A program made the translations under genes and the position numbers. Positions 18,394 through 28,373 of a stretch of 64,000 nucleotides of DNA are shown here, piece after piece. Origin of the DNA: Paenibacillus agricola (GTDB lineage: Bacteria; Bacillota; Bacilli; Paenibacillales; NBRC-103111); the NCBI RefSeq assembly GCF_011440305.1, contig NZ_JAAOIW010000007.1, positions 1-64,000 of the forward strand. Direction: 5' to 3'. The notes beneath the pieces were generated by a model, which worked only from the letters and a program-made list of their open reading frames with translations, did no database searches and was not told where the DNA came from. Within the stretch, counting starts at the first letter, position 1; each line of letters opens with the position of its first letter.

Positions 18394-19242
18394 ATGAAAA
18401 GAAGAGCTTTTTTAAAAAGTTGCGCTTATGCACTATCAGCCCTTATTTTTATCCCTACTGCCGGATACTCGTATGCCCGATATGCGGAACCAGGCTGGCT
18501 TTACACAAAGGAAGTGGTTTTGCGTCTAAAACGGCTGCCTGTGGCATTCGAAGGCCTGCGAATCGTCCAATTCAGCGATGTCCATCTGGGCTTCTACCAT
18601 ACAGTTGAGCAATTAAATCAATTGATTGATCACATTCAATCGCTTCAGCCTGACCTGGTCTGCTTTACAGGAGATTTATTCGATAATACAGTAGGAGCTG
18701 ATGCCGTACCTGCTGTAGAGGCACTCTCAAGGCTTCAAGCTCCGCTTGGCAAAGGGGCGGTGCTGGGCAACCATGATTATTACGGCAAAGAGCCCGAGAA
18801 TATCAAGCGCATCTTGGTCGACAGTGGCTTCGCCTTGCTAATGAATGAAGCGATTCCCTTAAAGCGTGGCGATTCGACGATATGGTTAAGCGGCGTAGAC
18901 GATATGTGGGACGGCAAGCCCGATTTGCCAAAAGCGCTCAAATCCGTACCGAAGGATGCCTTTACGCTGTTGCTCTCGCACTGCCCTGATTTTGCCGACA
19001 TTGCTGTGCAGCATGCGGTCGATTTGCAGCTATCCGGCCATAGCCACGGCGGGCAGGTGCGGCTACCCTTTTATGGCCATATATATACACCCACCTACGG
19101 CTCCAAATATGCAGATGGCCACTACACACTTGGCGGAGGCAAGCTGCAGGTGTATACAAACCGAGGTATTGGCGTCTCCGTTATGCCAATTCGCTTTTGG
19201 TGCCGCCCAGAGCTAACGGTCTTCACCTTACGTAGCGGGTGA
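18394..19242 (+). CDS. Metallophosphoesterase, YkuE-like, Tat signal
   Basis: 282-aa two-metal phosphoesterase. Metal-ligand motifs in order: FSDVHLG, TGDLFDN, GNHDYYG, SHCPD, GHSHGGQ. The N-terminus KRRAFLKSCAYALSALIFI has a twin-arginine pattern and a hydrophobic core, like B. subtilis YkuE, a Tat-exported wall-associated enzyme. Substrate unknown. An alternative ATG lies three codons upstream; neither has a strong ribosome site, which with the short gap suggests coupling to the regulator before it. Confidence 0.85.
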   Translation: MKRRAFLKSCAYALSALIFIPTAGYSYARYAEPGWLYTKEVVLRLKRLPVAFEGLRIVQFSDVHLGFYHTVEQLNQLIDHIQSLQPDLVCFTGDLFDNTVGADAVPAVEALSRLQAPLGKGAVLGNHDYYGKEPENIKRILVDSGFALLMNEAIPLKRGDSTIWLSGVDDMWDGKPDLPKALKSVPKDAFTLLLSHCPDFADIAVQHAVDLQLSGHSHGGQVRLPFYGHIYTPTYGSKYADGHYTLGGGKLQVYTNRGIGVSVMPIRFWCRPELTVFTLRSG

Positions 19243-19307
19243 CGACGCCCGAGGCAGTGAGACTATCGGTGTTCATCACACAATGAGCTGATCCCAAAAG
19301 ATAAGCC

Positions 19308-19355
19308 AAAGAACCTCCCTGTCCCTGACCTAAGTCAGGCGGAGGTTCTTTTTTC
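19308..19355 (+). terminator. Terminator after the metallophosphoesterase
   Basis: AAAGAACCTCC pairs with GGAGGTTCTTT, with an inner TGACC/GGTCA-like stem, followed by TTTTTT. It separates this gene from convergent speB. Confidence 0.8.
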
Positions 19356-19394
19356 TGTTTTAAAGCGGGGTATGCTCGAAATGCTCGAAAAGTT

Positions 19395-20264
19395 CTACTT
19401 CACAAGCCCCAGCAATATTTCACGGATCAGTTTAGCCGCAACGATTTGCGTCTGTTCAGTTGGATCATAAGCAGGTGCGACTTCAACCACATCGGCTCCA
19501 ACTACATTCAGGTTAGCTGCTGCCATGGCATGGATAGCCCCTAACAGCTCCTTCGAGGTAATACCGCCAGCTTCGGCTGTACCTGTACCTGGTGCGCAGG
19601 AAGGATCGAGCACATCAATATCAATGGTCAGATAGATCGGACGTCCTGCAAGCTCAGGCAGCACTTTTTTCAAAGGCTCCAGCACTTCAAAGGGATGAAA
19701 ATTAATATTTTCACGGGCATATTGGAATTCTTCACGAGAGCCGGAACGAATGCCAAATTGATAAATGTTGCGGCCGCCGATCAAGCCGGCTGCTTTACGC
19801 AAAGGCGTAGAGTGCGACAACGGCTCGCCTTCATATTGCTCACGCAAGTCGGCATGGGCGTCAAAGTGCACAATGGCAAGATCCGGATATTTGGCATACA
19901 TCTCACGGAACACCGGCCAGGATACCAAATGCTCACCGCCAAGGCCGAGCGGAAATTTATTGTCATTCAGCAGCCCACGCACATAATCACCGATAATCTC
20001 CAAGCTACGTGCTGCATTCCCGAAGGGAAGCATCAGGTCACCTGCGTCGAAATAGGTCATTTCATCCAAGCTTTTATCCAAATAAGGGCTGTACTCCTCA
20101 AGTCCAACGGACACTTCGCGGATACGGGCCGGGCCAAATCTGGAGCCGGGGCGGAAGCTGACGGTGTAATCCATCGGCATTCCATATATAACAGCCTTCG
20201 AGGCTTCATAATTATCCGAGCTCAGCATAAAAACATTTCCTGAGTAAGCTTGATCTAATCGCAT
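19395..20264 (-). CDS. speB: Agmatinase / ureohydrolase
   Basis: 289-aa arginase-family enzyme that hydrolyses agmatine to putrescine and urea. Manganese-ligand motifs are present: GGEHLVS, VHFDAHADLR and TIDIDVLDPSCAPGTGT. AGGAAG precedes the ATG. It follows speE by 89 bases on the same strand, so putrescine made here would feed the spermidine synthase next door. Confidence 0.95.
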   Translation of the reverse strand: MRLDQAYSGNVFMLSSDNYEASKAVIYGMPMDYTVSFRPGSRFGPARIREVSVGLEEYSPYLDKSLDEMTYFDAGDLMLPFGNAARSLEIIGDYVRGLLNDNKFPLGLGGEHLVSWPVFREMYAKYPDLAIVHFDAHADLREQYEGEPLSHSTPLRKAAGLIGGRNIYQFGIRSGSREEFQYARENINFHPFEVLEPLKKVLPELAGRPIYLTIDIDVLDPSCAPGTGTAEAGGITSKELLGAIHAMAAANLNVVGADVVEVAPAYDPTEQTQIVAAKLIREILLGLVK

Positions 20265-20286
20265 GCTTCACACTTCCTTTTATACG

Positions 20287-20341
20287 TACATGATTTAGGA
20301 ACAGCCGAATTACTTTATACATGATTCAGGAAATAGCCGAA
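20287..20341. repeat. Two-copy direct repeat between speE and speB
   Basis: TACATGATTTAGGAACAGCCGAA (written in two parts: TACATGATTTAGG then AACAGCCGAA) at 20287-20309 is repeated with small changes at 20318-20341, period 31. Non-coding; no hairpin or promoter stands out. Confidence 0.7.
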
Positions 20342-20353
20342 TGGCTTCGACAG

Positions 20354-21181
20354 CTATTTACACAAATCCTCAACGAATTTCGGAAGCGCAAAAGCTGCTT
20401 TGTGCAATCGTGAGCTGTAATATTTGGTGTCGATTTCCGGAATGGCCGTTTCATCAACGAGCAACGGATCGTATTTTTTACTGCCCAGTGTGAAGGTCCA
20501 CAAGCCGCTAGGATACGTAGGAATATTCGCACAATAAACGCGAACAATTGGGAAGATCTCCTTAACGTCACGGTTCACGCTTTGAATCAAATCCGCTTTA
20601 AACCACGGGTTATCCGTTTGCGCAACAAATATCCCATCTTCCTTCAACGATTCATAGATCCCTTGATAGAACCCTTTGCTGAACAGCTCAACCGCAGGGC
20701 CTACAGGCTCAGTCGAATCGACCATGATCACATCATACGTGTTTTTATGGTCATGGATATGCATGTAACCATCGTTTACGATGACTTCCACACGCGGATT
20801 GTCCAATTCCCCGGCAATTTCCGGCAAATACTTTTTGGAATATTCGATAACCTTGCCGTCGATATCGACAAGAACCGCTTTTTCCACTTCAGGATGCTTC
20901 AGTACTTCACGGACCACCCCACCGTCGCCGCCACCCACGATCAGCACATGCTTAGGGTTCGGATGTGAATAAAGCGCAGGATGTGCCACCATTTCGTGGT
21001 ACACAAATTCATCTCTAACGGTCGTCATGACCATCCCGTCCAATACAAGCATACGCCCAAATTCTACTGTATCAATGATAGCAAGATCTTGAAAATCGGT
21101 TTTCTCCGTTACAAGCGTCTCGCGAATTTTCATCGTAATCCCATACTGCTCTGTTTGTTTCTCTGTATACCACAATTCCAT
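20354..21181 (-). CDS. speE: Spermidine synthase
   Basis: 275-aa polyamine aminopropyltransferase that adds an aminopropyl group from decarboxylated SAM to putrescine. The glycine-rich [14 protein letters not shown] and the later DSTEPVGPA motif with catalytic Asp are present. AAGGTGAGG supports the ATG at [11 protein letters not shown]; an upstream in-frame start adds 11 residues without support. speE-speB order as in B. subtilis. Confidence 0.96.
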   Translation of the reverse strand: MELWYTEKQTEQYGITMKIRETLVTEKTDFQDLAIIDTVEFGRMLVLDGMVMTTVRDEFVYHEMVAHPALYSHPNPKHVLIVGGGDGGVVREVLKHPEVEKAVLVDIDGKVIEYSKKYLPEIAGELDNPRVEVIVNDGYMHIHDHKNTYDVIMVDSTEPVGPAVELFSKGFYQGIYESLKEDGIFVAQTDNPWFKADLIQSVNRDVKEIFPIVRVYCANIPTYPSGLWTFTLGSKKYDPLLVDETAIPEIDTKYYSSRLHKAAFALPKFVEDLCK

Positions 21182-21441
21182 CTTAACCTCACCTTTCTTT
21201 TTTACGAATCCCAAGCCGATATTTCCTCAAAACCCGGGTGAATTGGCACAGACAGCCAATAGCTATGCGTCAAGTTGTATTATAGTGTATCCACTCGAAA
21301 ATGCAACCTCAAACAACCCAAAAAACAGCGTGTTCAAAATAAATTAACATTAAACGCACTTTTGATGATTAGCGTTCGGGAATTTCTTCCATACTGCTAA
21401 TAGGCACTTTTTTGTAGCAATAACCGAAAGGACGGATAGCT

Positions 21442-23520
21442 GTGTCCCAAGAGCCAAACAACCACCCCTCACGTACCCAGCGGCAAAGCACCGAGGAAGT
21501 TCCCCCAACCAGCTGGTTCCGACGTATAAAGACAGTAAGCTCACTCGTATTTTCCGCGTTTATTGTAGGTGCAGCAGTGCTTTTTATAGCTCTTTTATAT
21601 ATGCGTTCGCAGGCGCTGCCTGTATCCAAGATGGATCCATCCACTGAAATTATTGACATCCACGGGGAAATTCTGGAGACATTAAACGGCGGCAGAAACA
21701 GTCAAAGCGTTACTCTCCAGGAGATCTCGCCCTATTTAATCCAAGCTACACTTGCTATTGAGGACCGGAGCTTTTACCACCATGTAGGTTTTGATGTCAA
21801 AGGCATTGCACGTGCCACTGTCGTGAACCTCCAGCATATGGCCAAGGTACAGGGCGCCGGAACGATTACGCAGCAGCTAGCCCGCAATATGTATTTGACG
21901 CACGAGCGGACATGGACGAGGAAGCTCAAGGAAACCTACTATGCGGTGCAAATGGAGCTGCAAATGAGCAAGGATGAAATTCTCGATCAATATTTAAACC
22001 AAATTTACTACGGGCATTCCACTTACGGCATACAAGCGGCGTCAAGGCTATTTTTCGGCAAGGATGCGCTCGATTTGACACTGGCAGAAAGCGCCATGCT
22101 CGCAGGCATCCCTAAGGGCCCGCGCTATTACTCACCCTATTATGATCTCAAAAACGCCAAGGAACGGCAAGGAACCGTGCTGCAAACGATGGTCACTGCC
22201 GGGGCGATTACCCAGCAGGAAGCCGACCAGGCAAGCAAGGATAAGCTGGATATCCTGGCTCTGGAGCCAAGAAAGCCGCCGATTGGCGGTTACTTCCGCG
22301 ACTATGTGCGCAACTTGGCAACCGAGCAATTCGGCATTTCGGAGGAGCTGTTCGAGGAAGGCGGACTGAAGGTGTATACCTCCCTTGATGCCACCACCCA
22401 ACGAATCGCCGAGCAGGTTGTCACCGAGCAAATGGATAAGCAAGGGGAGCTACAAGCAGCCCTGATTGCTATTGATCCTCGCAATGGCTACGTACGTGCG
22501 ATGGTCGGCGGACGCAGCTATGCAGAGAACCAATTCAATCGCGTGTTCGCCAACACCCGACAGCCCGGCTCGGCGTTCAAGCCGATCGTGTATATAACTG
22601 CCTTGCAGCAAAAGCAATTTACGCCCTTAACGCGCTTCAAAAGCGAGCCGACCACCTTCTCCTACGACAATGGTCGGCAGAGCTATACGCCGAATAACTT
22701 CGGCAATATTTATTTTAACTGGATCGACCTGCGGCAGGCTATTGCGAAATCAGACAATATTTTTGCCGTCCATTCGATTATCGAGGTAGGTGCCGACAAT
22801 GTAATTGCCACCGCACGCAGAATGGGGATCACCAGCCCTATGAAGCCATTGCCTTCGCTCGCGCTTGGCACCTTCCCGGTCAGCCCCTTCGAGATGGCTT
22901 CGGCTTTTGCAATTTTCGCCAGTGGCGGCATGCGGACCGATCCGGTAGCGATCCTACGCATCGAGAACCGCACTGGGCGCGTTTTGTATGAAGCGAAGCC
23001 CGTCCAAGAGCAGGTCTTTGACCCTGCGTACACTTATGTGATGACCCATTTGATGGAGGGCGTGTTCGAGCAAGGCGGCACGGGCAACCGTGTATCCGCA
23101 GTGCTCAAGCGTCCCGTTGCCGGCAAAACCGGTACGACGAATACCGATGCCTGGCTTGTTGGCTATACGCCAGAGCTATCGACAGCCGTCTGGGTCGGCT
23201 ATGATAAAGACCGCAATATCAGCACGCTCGAATCCCATCTGGCGGCACCGATTTTTGCTGAATTTACAGAGCGGGCGCTTGAATCCGTGCCCCCTAAGCT
23301 GTTTCCCATCCCCCCAGGCGTAGTTAGCGTCAATATCGACCCCATCTCAGGCAAATTAGCCAATGAGGATTGCCCAAAATCACGGCTGGAAACATTCATC
23401 CAAGGGACGGAGCCAACGCAATATTGCACGGAGCAGCAGCCCAAAAAGGATAGCGTTGGCACGCCTGTCAAACCTAAAGGAACGTGGTGGGAGGATTTGA
23501 AGCGCTGGTGGGGCGAATAA
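21442..23520 (+). CDS. pbpG: Class A penicillin-binding protein (PbpG-like)
   Basis: 692-aa bifunctional peptidoglycan synthase: one membrane anchor (about 32-53), a GT51 glycosyltransferase with E107 (EDRSFYHH) and GAGTITQQLARN, and a transpeptidase with S377-x-x-K (SAFK), S437DN and K562TG. In B. subtilis pbpG is divergent from speE and functions in spore cortex synthesis. The start is GTG with AAAGGACGG about ten bases before it. It ends in a Trp-rich tail (WWEDLKRWWGE). Confidence 0.92.
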   Translation: MSQEPNNHPSRTQRQSTEEVPPTSWFRRIKTVSSLVFSAFIVGAAVLFIALLYMRSQALPVSKMDPSTEIIDIHGEILETLNGGRNSQSVTLQEISPYLIQATLAIEDRSFYHHVGFDVKGIARATVVNLQHMAKVQGAGTITQQLARNMYLTHERTWTRKLKETYYAVQMELQMSKDEILDQYLNQIYYGHSTYGIQAASRLFFGKDALDLTLAESAMLAGIPKGPRYYSPYYDLKNAKERQGTVLQTMVTAGAITQQEADQASKDKLDILALEPRKPPIGGYFRDYVRNLATEQFGISEELFEEGGLKVYTSLDATTQRIAEQVVTEQMDKQGELQAALIAIDPRNGYVRAMVGGRSYAENQFNRVFANTRQPGSAFKPIVYITALQQKQFTPLTRFKSEPTTFSYDNGRQSYTPNNFGNIYFNWIDLRQAIAKSDNIFAVHSIIEVGADNVIATARRMGITSPMKPLPSLALGTFPVSPFEMASAFAIFASGGMRTDPVAILRIENRTGRVLYEAKPVQEQVFDPAYTYVMTHLMEGVFEQGGTGNRVSAVLKRPVAGKTGTTNTDAWLVGYTPELSTAVWVGYDKDRNISTLESHLAAPIFAEFTERALESVPPKLFPIPPGVVSVNIDPISGKLANEDCPKSRLETFIQGTEPTQYCTEQQPKKDSVGTPVKPKGTWWEDLKRWWGE

Positions 23521-23545
23521 ACGACTAATAGAGAATAAAATAAAG

Positions 23546-23588
23546 AACCTCCATAACCACCTTACAAGTGGAGATGGAGGTTTTATTT
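23546..23588. terminator. Bidirectional terminator between pbpG and the hydrolase
   Basis: AACCTCCAT pairs with ATGGAGGTT, followed by TTTATTT on the plus strand. On the minus strand the hairpin is followed by CTTTATTTTATT, so it may serve both convergent genes. Confidence 0.7.
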
Positions 23589-23629
23589 GGAAACAGTCGC
23601 CGAAACCGCCCATGCCGCCTCACTAGCTA

Positions 23630-24502
23630 TTATAGAATTACCTTATCACTGTTTAATATAACATCCTCACTCGTTATCGCTTCCAGCGGCACTTGCTGCC
23701 CCGCTAAAAATCCGGTTAATTCCTCGCTGAATTTCTGCGGCTCATCAAACAGCATGCCATGCCCGCTTTCTTCGAAAACGACTAGCTTGGAGTTGGCGAT
23801 GCCCTGGTGAAGCAGCTTGGCTAATTCAATAGAGCAAATTTTATCCTGTTCCCCATGGAAAATAGCAGTCGGTACATGAATACTGGCGATATCTCCACGC
23901 AAGTCCTCATCGCGCAGCGATTCCAGCACGCGAACTGTGCCTTGCGCAGAAGCATCTACACCATGCTGATGCAGCCAAGCTGCGAAGCTATCGCTGCCGC
24001 TATTAGCCGTGAACAATTCGCTGAAATCCGTCACCATTTGCGGACGGTCCGTGTGGGTCGCGACCAATAGATTCTCCACCTGCTCCTCAGGAGCCCCGAA
24101 CGGGAAATTGTCCCTTTGGACAAAGGAAGGTGCCGCCGCCCCCATCAGTATAAGCTTGGAAATACCATGGCCTGCATGGCGGGACATGTAACGGACAGCT
24201 AACGCGCCGCCTACTGAGAAGCCCGCAAGCACAGCATTTTCCAGCTTCAGCTCATCAATAACGGCACGAATATCATCCGCCATCCGGTTATAGGAATAGC
24301 CCTCCCATGGGCTATCGGATTTGCCAAAGCCGCGCAGGTCAATGCCGATACATCGGTAGCCTTGACGAGGAAGCTGAATAAACTGGTACTCAAACATTTT
24401 ATGGTTTAACGGCCAGCCGTGGATAAACACAACAGGTGTGCCTTCACCGATATCTTCTACATATAGCTTTACCTTGTCTTCAACCTGGATATATTGTCCC
24501 AT
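23630..24502 (-). CDS. Alpha/beta-fold hydrolase
   Basis: 290-aa enzyme. Oxyanion region HGWPLNH, nucleophile elbow GFSVGG (Ser96), acid Asp in HGEQDKIC and catalytic His in ESGHGM. DLRGFGKSD places it near the non-haem haloperoxidase/esterase group, but substrate cannot be read from the sequence. No signal peptide. GGAGGGAATAATA lies before the ATG. No partner gene on its strand. Confidence 0.85.
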   Translation of the reverse strand: MGQYIQVEDKVKLYVEDIGEGTPVVFIHGWPLNHKMFEYQFIQLPRQGYRCIGIDLRGFGKSDSPWEGYSYNRMADDIRAVIDELKLENAVLAGFSVGGALAVRYMSRHAGHGISKLILMGAAAPSFVQRDNFPFGAPEEQVENLLVATHTDRPQMVTDFSELFTANSGSDSFAAWLHQHGVDASAQGTVRVLESLRDEDLRGDIASIHVPTAIFHGEQDKICSIELAKLLHQGIANSKLVVFEESGHGMLFDEPQKFSEELTGFLAGQQVPLEAITSEDVILNSDKVIL

Positions 24503-24731
24503 TATTATTCCCTCCTGTTGATGCGCATTAGTTTGGTTATGTTCTCCTCTTTCTTACCCTATTACTTTCCAACTTCAAACTTTGATAACGCACTCCTCAC
24601 TCAAAAGAGCAAACAAGGCCAAAGCTTGTATTCCTTTCCCCACTGGCTTATCTTTAAGTAATGACAGATAATACGGCACAAGTTAACCTTGCAATAACTA
24701 GCAGTATAGATGAGATAAGGAGCGTGAGCGC

Positions 24732-25553
24732 ATGGGTTTGCAAAGTGAATGGATCGAATATGGCGACCAGCAGCAGCTTTCGGGTTACTTGGTGCTTCCC
24801 GAAGGACCGGCACCGCTAGAGAAGCCGGCCGTGATGGTTATCCAGGAAATATGGGGTGTTGACCCCCATATCCAGGATGTAACCGCCCGCTTCGCCAAGG
24901 CTGGTTTTATTGCCTTCGCGCCGGATCTGTTCCACCAGGCCGGCGGGAAGCCGCACGAGCTGCAGGAGCAGCGCATCGAGGATGCGAAGCGTTTCCTCGA
25001 TACGCTGCCCCCGGCAGCATGGCGTGATGCGCAAGCGCGGAGCCAGGCACTGGCCGCGCTGCCCGAAGCGCAGGGCCGTGCCATCGGCGAGACGCTCGAG
25101 CGGATCTTCGCGGCCGGCGCGAACGCGGCTGCGTATGTGGCCACGCTCGAGGCCAGCGCAGCTTTTCTGCGCACGCACGAGAGCGGTCCGCGGCGGCGCC
25201 CGGTTGCCGCGGTGGGCTTCTGCCTGGGCGGAGCGTTAGCCGCCCAGCTCGCTCTGCGCGATGCGGAGCTGCGCGGCGCAGTCGTGTTCTACGGCAACCT
25301 GCCGCAAGCGGAGCAGGCTGCGCAGGTGCAATGCCCGATGCTCGGCTTCTTTGGCGAGCTGGATACAAGAATCACCGACCAGGTGCCCGCCTTTGCTACG
25401 GCTATGGAGCAGCAAGGCAAGCCATTCGATTATCGAATTTATGAGGGCGCGCCCCATGCCTTCGGTAACGATACCCGCGCCTCCTACCGCGCCGAGCCTG
25501 CACAGGACGCTTTTGCCAAGACTCTTAATTTTATGAGAGACAAATTAGCCTAG
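24732..25553 (+). CDS. Dienelactone hydrolase family protein
   Basis: 273 aa with a Cys-Asp-His triad: C164 (GFCLGG), D211 (GELDTR), H242 (GAPHAFGND). The motif QEIWGVDPHIQDV is typical. About residues 60-195 are much richer in G+C and Ala than the flanking genes, and an insertion-like Ala-rich helix (about 95-145) enlarges the cap region relative to the usual ~235 aa. AAGGAGCGTGAGCGC precedes the ATG. True substrate unknown; not evidence for aromatic degradation by itself. Confidence 0.85.
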   Translation: MGLQSEWIEYGDQQQLSGYLVLPEGPAPLEKPAVMVIQEIWGVDPHIQDVTARFAKAGFIAFAPDLFHQAGGKPHELQEQRIEDAKRFLDTLPPAAWRDAQARSQALAALPEAQGRAIGETLERIFAAGANAAAYVATLEASAAFLRTHESGPRRRPVAAVGFCLGGALAAQLALRDAELRGAVVFYGNLPQAEQAAQVQCPMLGFFGELDTRITDQVPAFATAMEQQGKPFDYRIYEGAPHAFGNDTRASYRAEPAQDAFAKTLNFMRDKLA

Positions 25554-25571
25554 TTTAAGCTTTTTACCAAT

Positions 25572-25614
25572 AAGCGATTTTTTTGCCAGAAGGATGGCGG
25601 AATATCGCTTTTTT
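25572..25614 (+). terminator. Terminator after the dienelactone hydrolase
   Basis: AAGCGAT pairs with ATCGCTT, with an inner GCC/GGC stem, followed by TTTTTT. The remaining ~240 bases up to the MFS gene stop hold nothing I recognise. Confidence 0.7.
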
Positions 25615-25852
25615 CTCATTTTTACTCATAGCTGACATACAATTTACATATAAACAAATAATCATTGACAGCAAGCAGGATCTTGATAAAAGAAGGATCT
25701 CAAACGGTGTCCACAGAGATCTCGGAAATCGAGGCATTGTGCAGGAGGCGGTATTTAACTTCTGCCGCGAAGTTGTCATTGCCAGTCCTGGATATAGCAG
25801 GAACGGCACGGTGATGGCTTCTGGACTTGTCTGGCCTTCGGTCAAAAGCTCC

Positions 25853-27046
25853 CTACGCATCATAAGCACGCTGTGTGGCGGAGCCTTTGGACCAATAGGC
25901 AGCACCAGCGGCGATAATTAATAAGATACCGGTCACCCAAAATACGCTATGGATCGAGAACATCCCACTGATCGCCCCGCCTACCAAAGGGCCAAGCATC
26001 CCCCCCAGCATATTCGCCGTTTGGCTCAGCCCAAATGCCCGTCCACGAAACTCAATGGCTGTCGTACGAATAATTAGTCCATTTAAGGCTGGGAACACCG
26101 CACAGAAAAAAGCTCCATATACAAACCGTACAATCGAGAATCCCCATATATCATGAAAAGGGATTTGCGCCAAATTTCCCAAGCCTCCGGCCAATAGCCC
26201 AATAAATAAAATTTGATGGAAGCCGATTTTATCTGCTAGCTTTCCCCACCTTGATGCAAAGAGCACGCCAGCCACACCTACAAGCGAGAAAACAATGCCT
26301 GCCATTAGCGATGCATCTTCTAAAGAGCTTCCGATTTGTACAATGTATAAGGGCAATACCGGTTCAATCGTCATTACGGAAAATTGGGTAAGCAGCATAA
26401 GGCCTAATATGACCATAAATGGGCGGTTGTTGGCAGCCATTTTCATAGACCCTATAATGGAGTTTCGCCCCTTGCTGGGCACGAATTTTTCTTCCTTTAC
26501 CCAGAATAGGACAAGCAACGCGCTCATCAGCACAAATACACCAGCACTTGCGAAGGCAATCCGGCTGCCGAATATATTAGCTATAACCCCTCCCAAGAGC
26601 GGGCCCAGAATCGAACCTGTTGCTGTTGATGTAGAAATCGTCGCCATCGCATATCCCATCTTGTCCTCAGGTGTATTCGTTCCGATCAGGGCGATAGATC
26701 CCGGTATAAAGCCACTAAGCAGCCCTTGCAGCACACGCAAGCCCAGCAATTGATAGGGATTTGTTACTAGGGAAGTAAGCAAATAGATCACGCAGAGCAC
26801 AAAACCCGCGCGTACGATCATCGGCTTTCTGCCATATTTATCGCCCATCGCTCCCCAATAGGGGGCAGCAATCGCTCCAGCCAAAAATGCAGAGCTAAAG
26901 ATAAGTCCTGACCACATTTCAAGATGCTCGTTAACGCCCATATGTATCAAAAACAGCGGCAAAAATGGAATGACCATAGAAAAGCTAGCCGCCGTAATAA
27001 AGCATCCTACCCACAGGAGCCACAAATTTCGTTTCCAGATTTCCAC
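25853..27046 (-). CDS. MFS transporter, multidrug-efflux type
   Basis: 397-aa membrane protein with about 12 hydrophobic segments and the MFS loop 2-3 motif GAMGDKYGRKPM (about 66-77); a second copy GKLADKIG follows TM8. Family resemblance is to drug:H+ antiporters (NorA/Bmr-like), but substrate is unknown. The second of two in-frame GTGs is chosen because GAGGAG lies eight bases before it and abuts the first. Monocistronic between terminators. Confidence 0.85.
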   Translation of the reverse strand: MEIWKRNLWLLWVGCFITAASFSMVIPFLPLFLIHMGVNEHLEMWSGLIFSSAFLAGAIAAPYWGAMGDKYGRKPMIVRAGFVLCVIYLLTSLVTNPYQLLGLRVLQGLLSGFIPGSIALIGTNTPEDKMGYAMATISTSTATGSILGPLLGGVIANIFGSRIAFASAGVFVLMSALLVLFWVKEEKFVPSKGRNSIIGSMKMAANNRPFMVILGLMLLTQFSVMTIEPVLPLYIVQIGSSLEDASLMAGIVFSLVGVAGVLFASRWGKLADKIGFHQILFIGLLAGGLGNLAQIPFHDIWGFSIVRFVYGAFFCAVFPALNGLIIRTTAIEFRGRAFGLSQTANMLGGMLGPLVGGAISGMFSIHSVFWVTGILLIIAAGAAYWSKGSATQRAYDA

Positions 27047-27199
27047 TGCCCACACTCCTCGTGCCTTATCTCGTATACGTCCAAGACCTGCCGATTACAA
27101 GCCATTATTATCATCGCAACAGCTTTCAATTTTCTGTATCGTGGTAATGGTAGCACCATTGCCGTTTGCTGTAAACCTTTTGGATGCTTGCCGATACAC

Positions 27200-27229
27200 G
27201 AAAAAGAGGGCTGCACGATGCATCCCCCT
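27200..27229 (-). terminator. Terminator after the aldo-keto reductase
   Basis: On the minus strand AGGGGGATGCA pairs with TGCAGCCCTCT around TCG, followed by TTTTTC. Confidence 0.75.
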
Positions 27230-27239
27230 AATGCTATTC

Positions 27240-28253
27240 TTATTTGGACACCTCAGGTGCCCGCCCTCTTCTTTGCTGGTTTTCTGCAGCTAGGTCGTAA
27301 GGGTAGCTGACTGGCAGCTCGCTGATATCGTCTAATCGCGCGATTTGCTCTTCTGTTAGATACCATCCGCTTCCGCCTAGATTATCATCCAGTTGGGCAA
27401 CGTTGCGGGCTCCGATAATGGGTGCTGTAATCACATTGCGGCTGAGCATCCAATTTAACGCTACTTGTGCTGGAGATTTGTCCGTCTCTTCAGCGATGGT
27501 ATGCAGCGTGTCAATAATATTCCAAGTCGATTCGTTATTGAAACGATCCCATGTTGCCTTATTCGACCCCACTCTTGTGTCGGCCTGTGGCTGCTGGCCA
27601 CGCCGGAATTTACCGCTCAACCAGCCGCTCCGTAAGGGGCTCCAAGGGATCACCCCAATGCCTTCATGCGTACATAATGGCAATAGCTCATATTCGGTCG
27701 CACGGCAAAGCAAATTATATTGTGGCTGGAGGCTGACAAAAGCTTCCCAGCCATGCTGCCGGCTCGTATATATCGCCTTTTGCAGCTGCCAAGCTCGGAA
27801 ATTACTTGCGCCTATGTAGCGGACTACCCCTTTTCGTACCAAATCATTCAGTGTGCTCAAGGTTTCCTCAAGCGGCGTAGCCGGATCCCAGGCATGCACC
27901 TGGTACAGGTCGATATAATCGGTGCCCAGACGATTTAAGCTGTCCTCTACCGAAGCCAAAATATGCTTGCGGCTAAGCCCGCCGTCATTTTGCCCTTCGC
28001 CCATCGGGAAGCGCACCTTCGTGGCGATTACATAATCGTCCCGCTTCTGCTGTTTTAACCAATTGCCCACGATCTCCTCGGAGATACCCCGCGAATATAC
28101 ATTGGCTGTATCTATAAAATTGCCACCCTGCTCCGAAAAACGGTCCATCATCCGAAAGCTTTCATCTTGGTCTGCTGCTTCCCCAAACGTCATCGAGCCT
28201 AAGCATAATTCACTAACCCGCAAGCCTGTCTTTCCTAATGAACGATAATTCAT
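27240..28253 (-). CDS. Aldo-keto reductase
   Basis: 337-aa NADPH-dependent TIM-barrel oxidoreductase. Catalytic tetrad regions are visible: Asp and Tyr in DTANVYSRG, Lys in IATKVRF, His in YQVHAWD; the cofactor-binding end has [16 protein letters not shown] before this ATG fixes the start; an open extension of 39 codons upstream has no ribosome site. It follows a TIM-barrel isomerase-like gene by 120 bases on the same strand, suggesting joint sugar or polyol metabolism. Confidence 0.9.
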   Translation of the reverse strand: MNYRSLGKTGLRVSELCLGSMTFGEAADQDESFRMMDRFSEQGGNFIDTANVYSRGISEEIVGNWLKQQKRDDYVIATKVRFPMGEGQNDGGLSRKHILASVEDSLNRLGTDYIDLYQVHAWDPATPLEETLSTLNDLVRKGVVRYIGASNFRAWQLQKAIYTSRQHGWEAFVSLQPQYNLLCRATEYELLPLCTHEGIGVIPWSPLRSGWLSGKFRRGQQPQADTRVGSNKATWDRFNNESTWNIIDTLHTIAEETDKSPAQVALNWMLSRNVITAPIIGARNVAQLDDNLGGSGWYLTEEQIARLDDISELPVSYPYDLAAENQQRRGRAPEVSK

Positions 28254-28373
28254 TTGAAATTCCTCCTTTAGAGTTTTCGTGATCATTGTCGCAAGATTGT
28301 TCGTGGAAACTGACTTCGTAAGTATCACTAGCTTTGTTTGCTTTTGATTAACTCTCTTCGTATGGGCCACTTC

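Noticed and set aside
24785-25368. Antisense Arg-rich frames within the dienelactone hydrolase gene
   Set aside because: Shadows of the GC-rich segment; the plus-strand frame has a full catalytic triad and ribosome site.
25564-25905. A 113-codon minus-strand frame after the MFS gene
   Set aside because: It overlaps the end of the MFS gene and the hydrolase terminator, with no ribosome site and no protein-like pattern.
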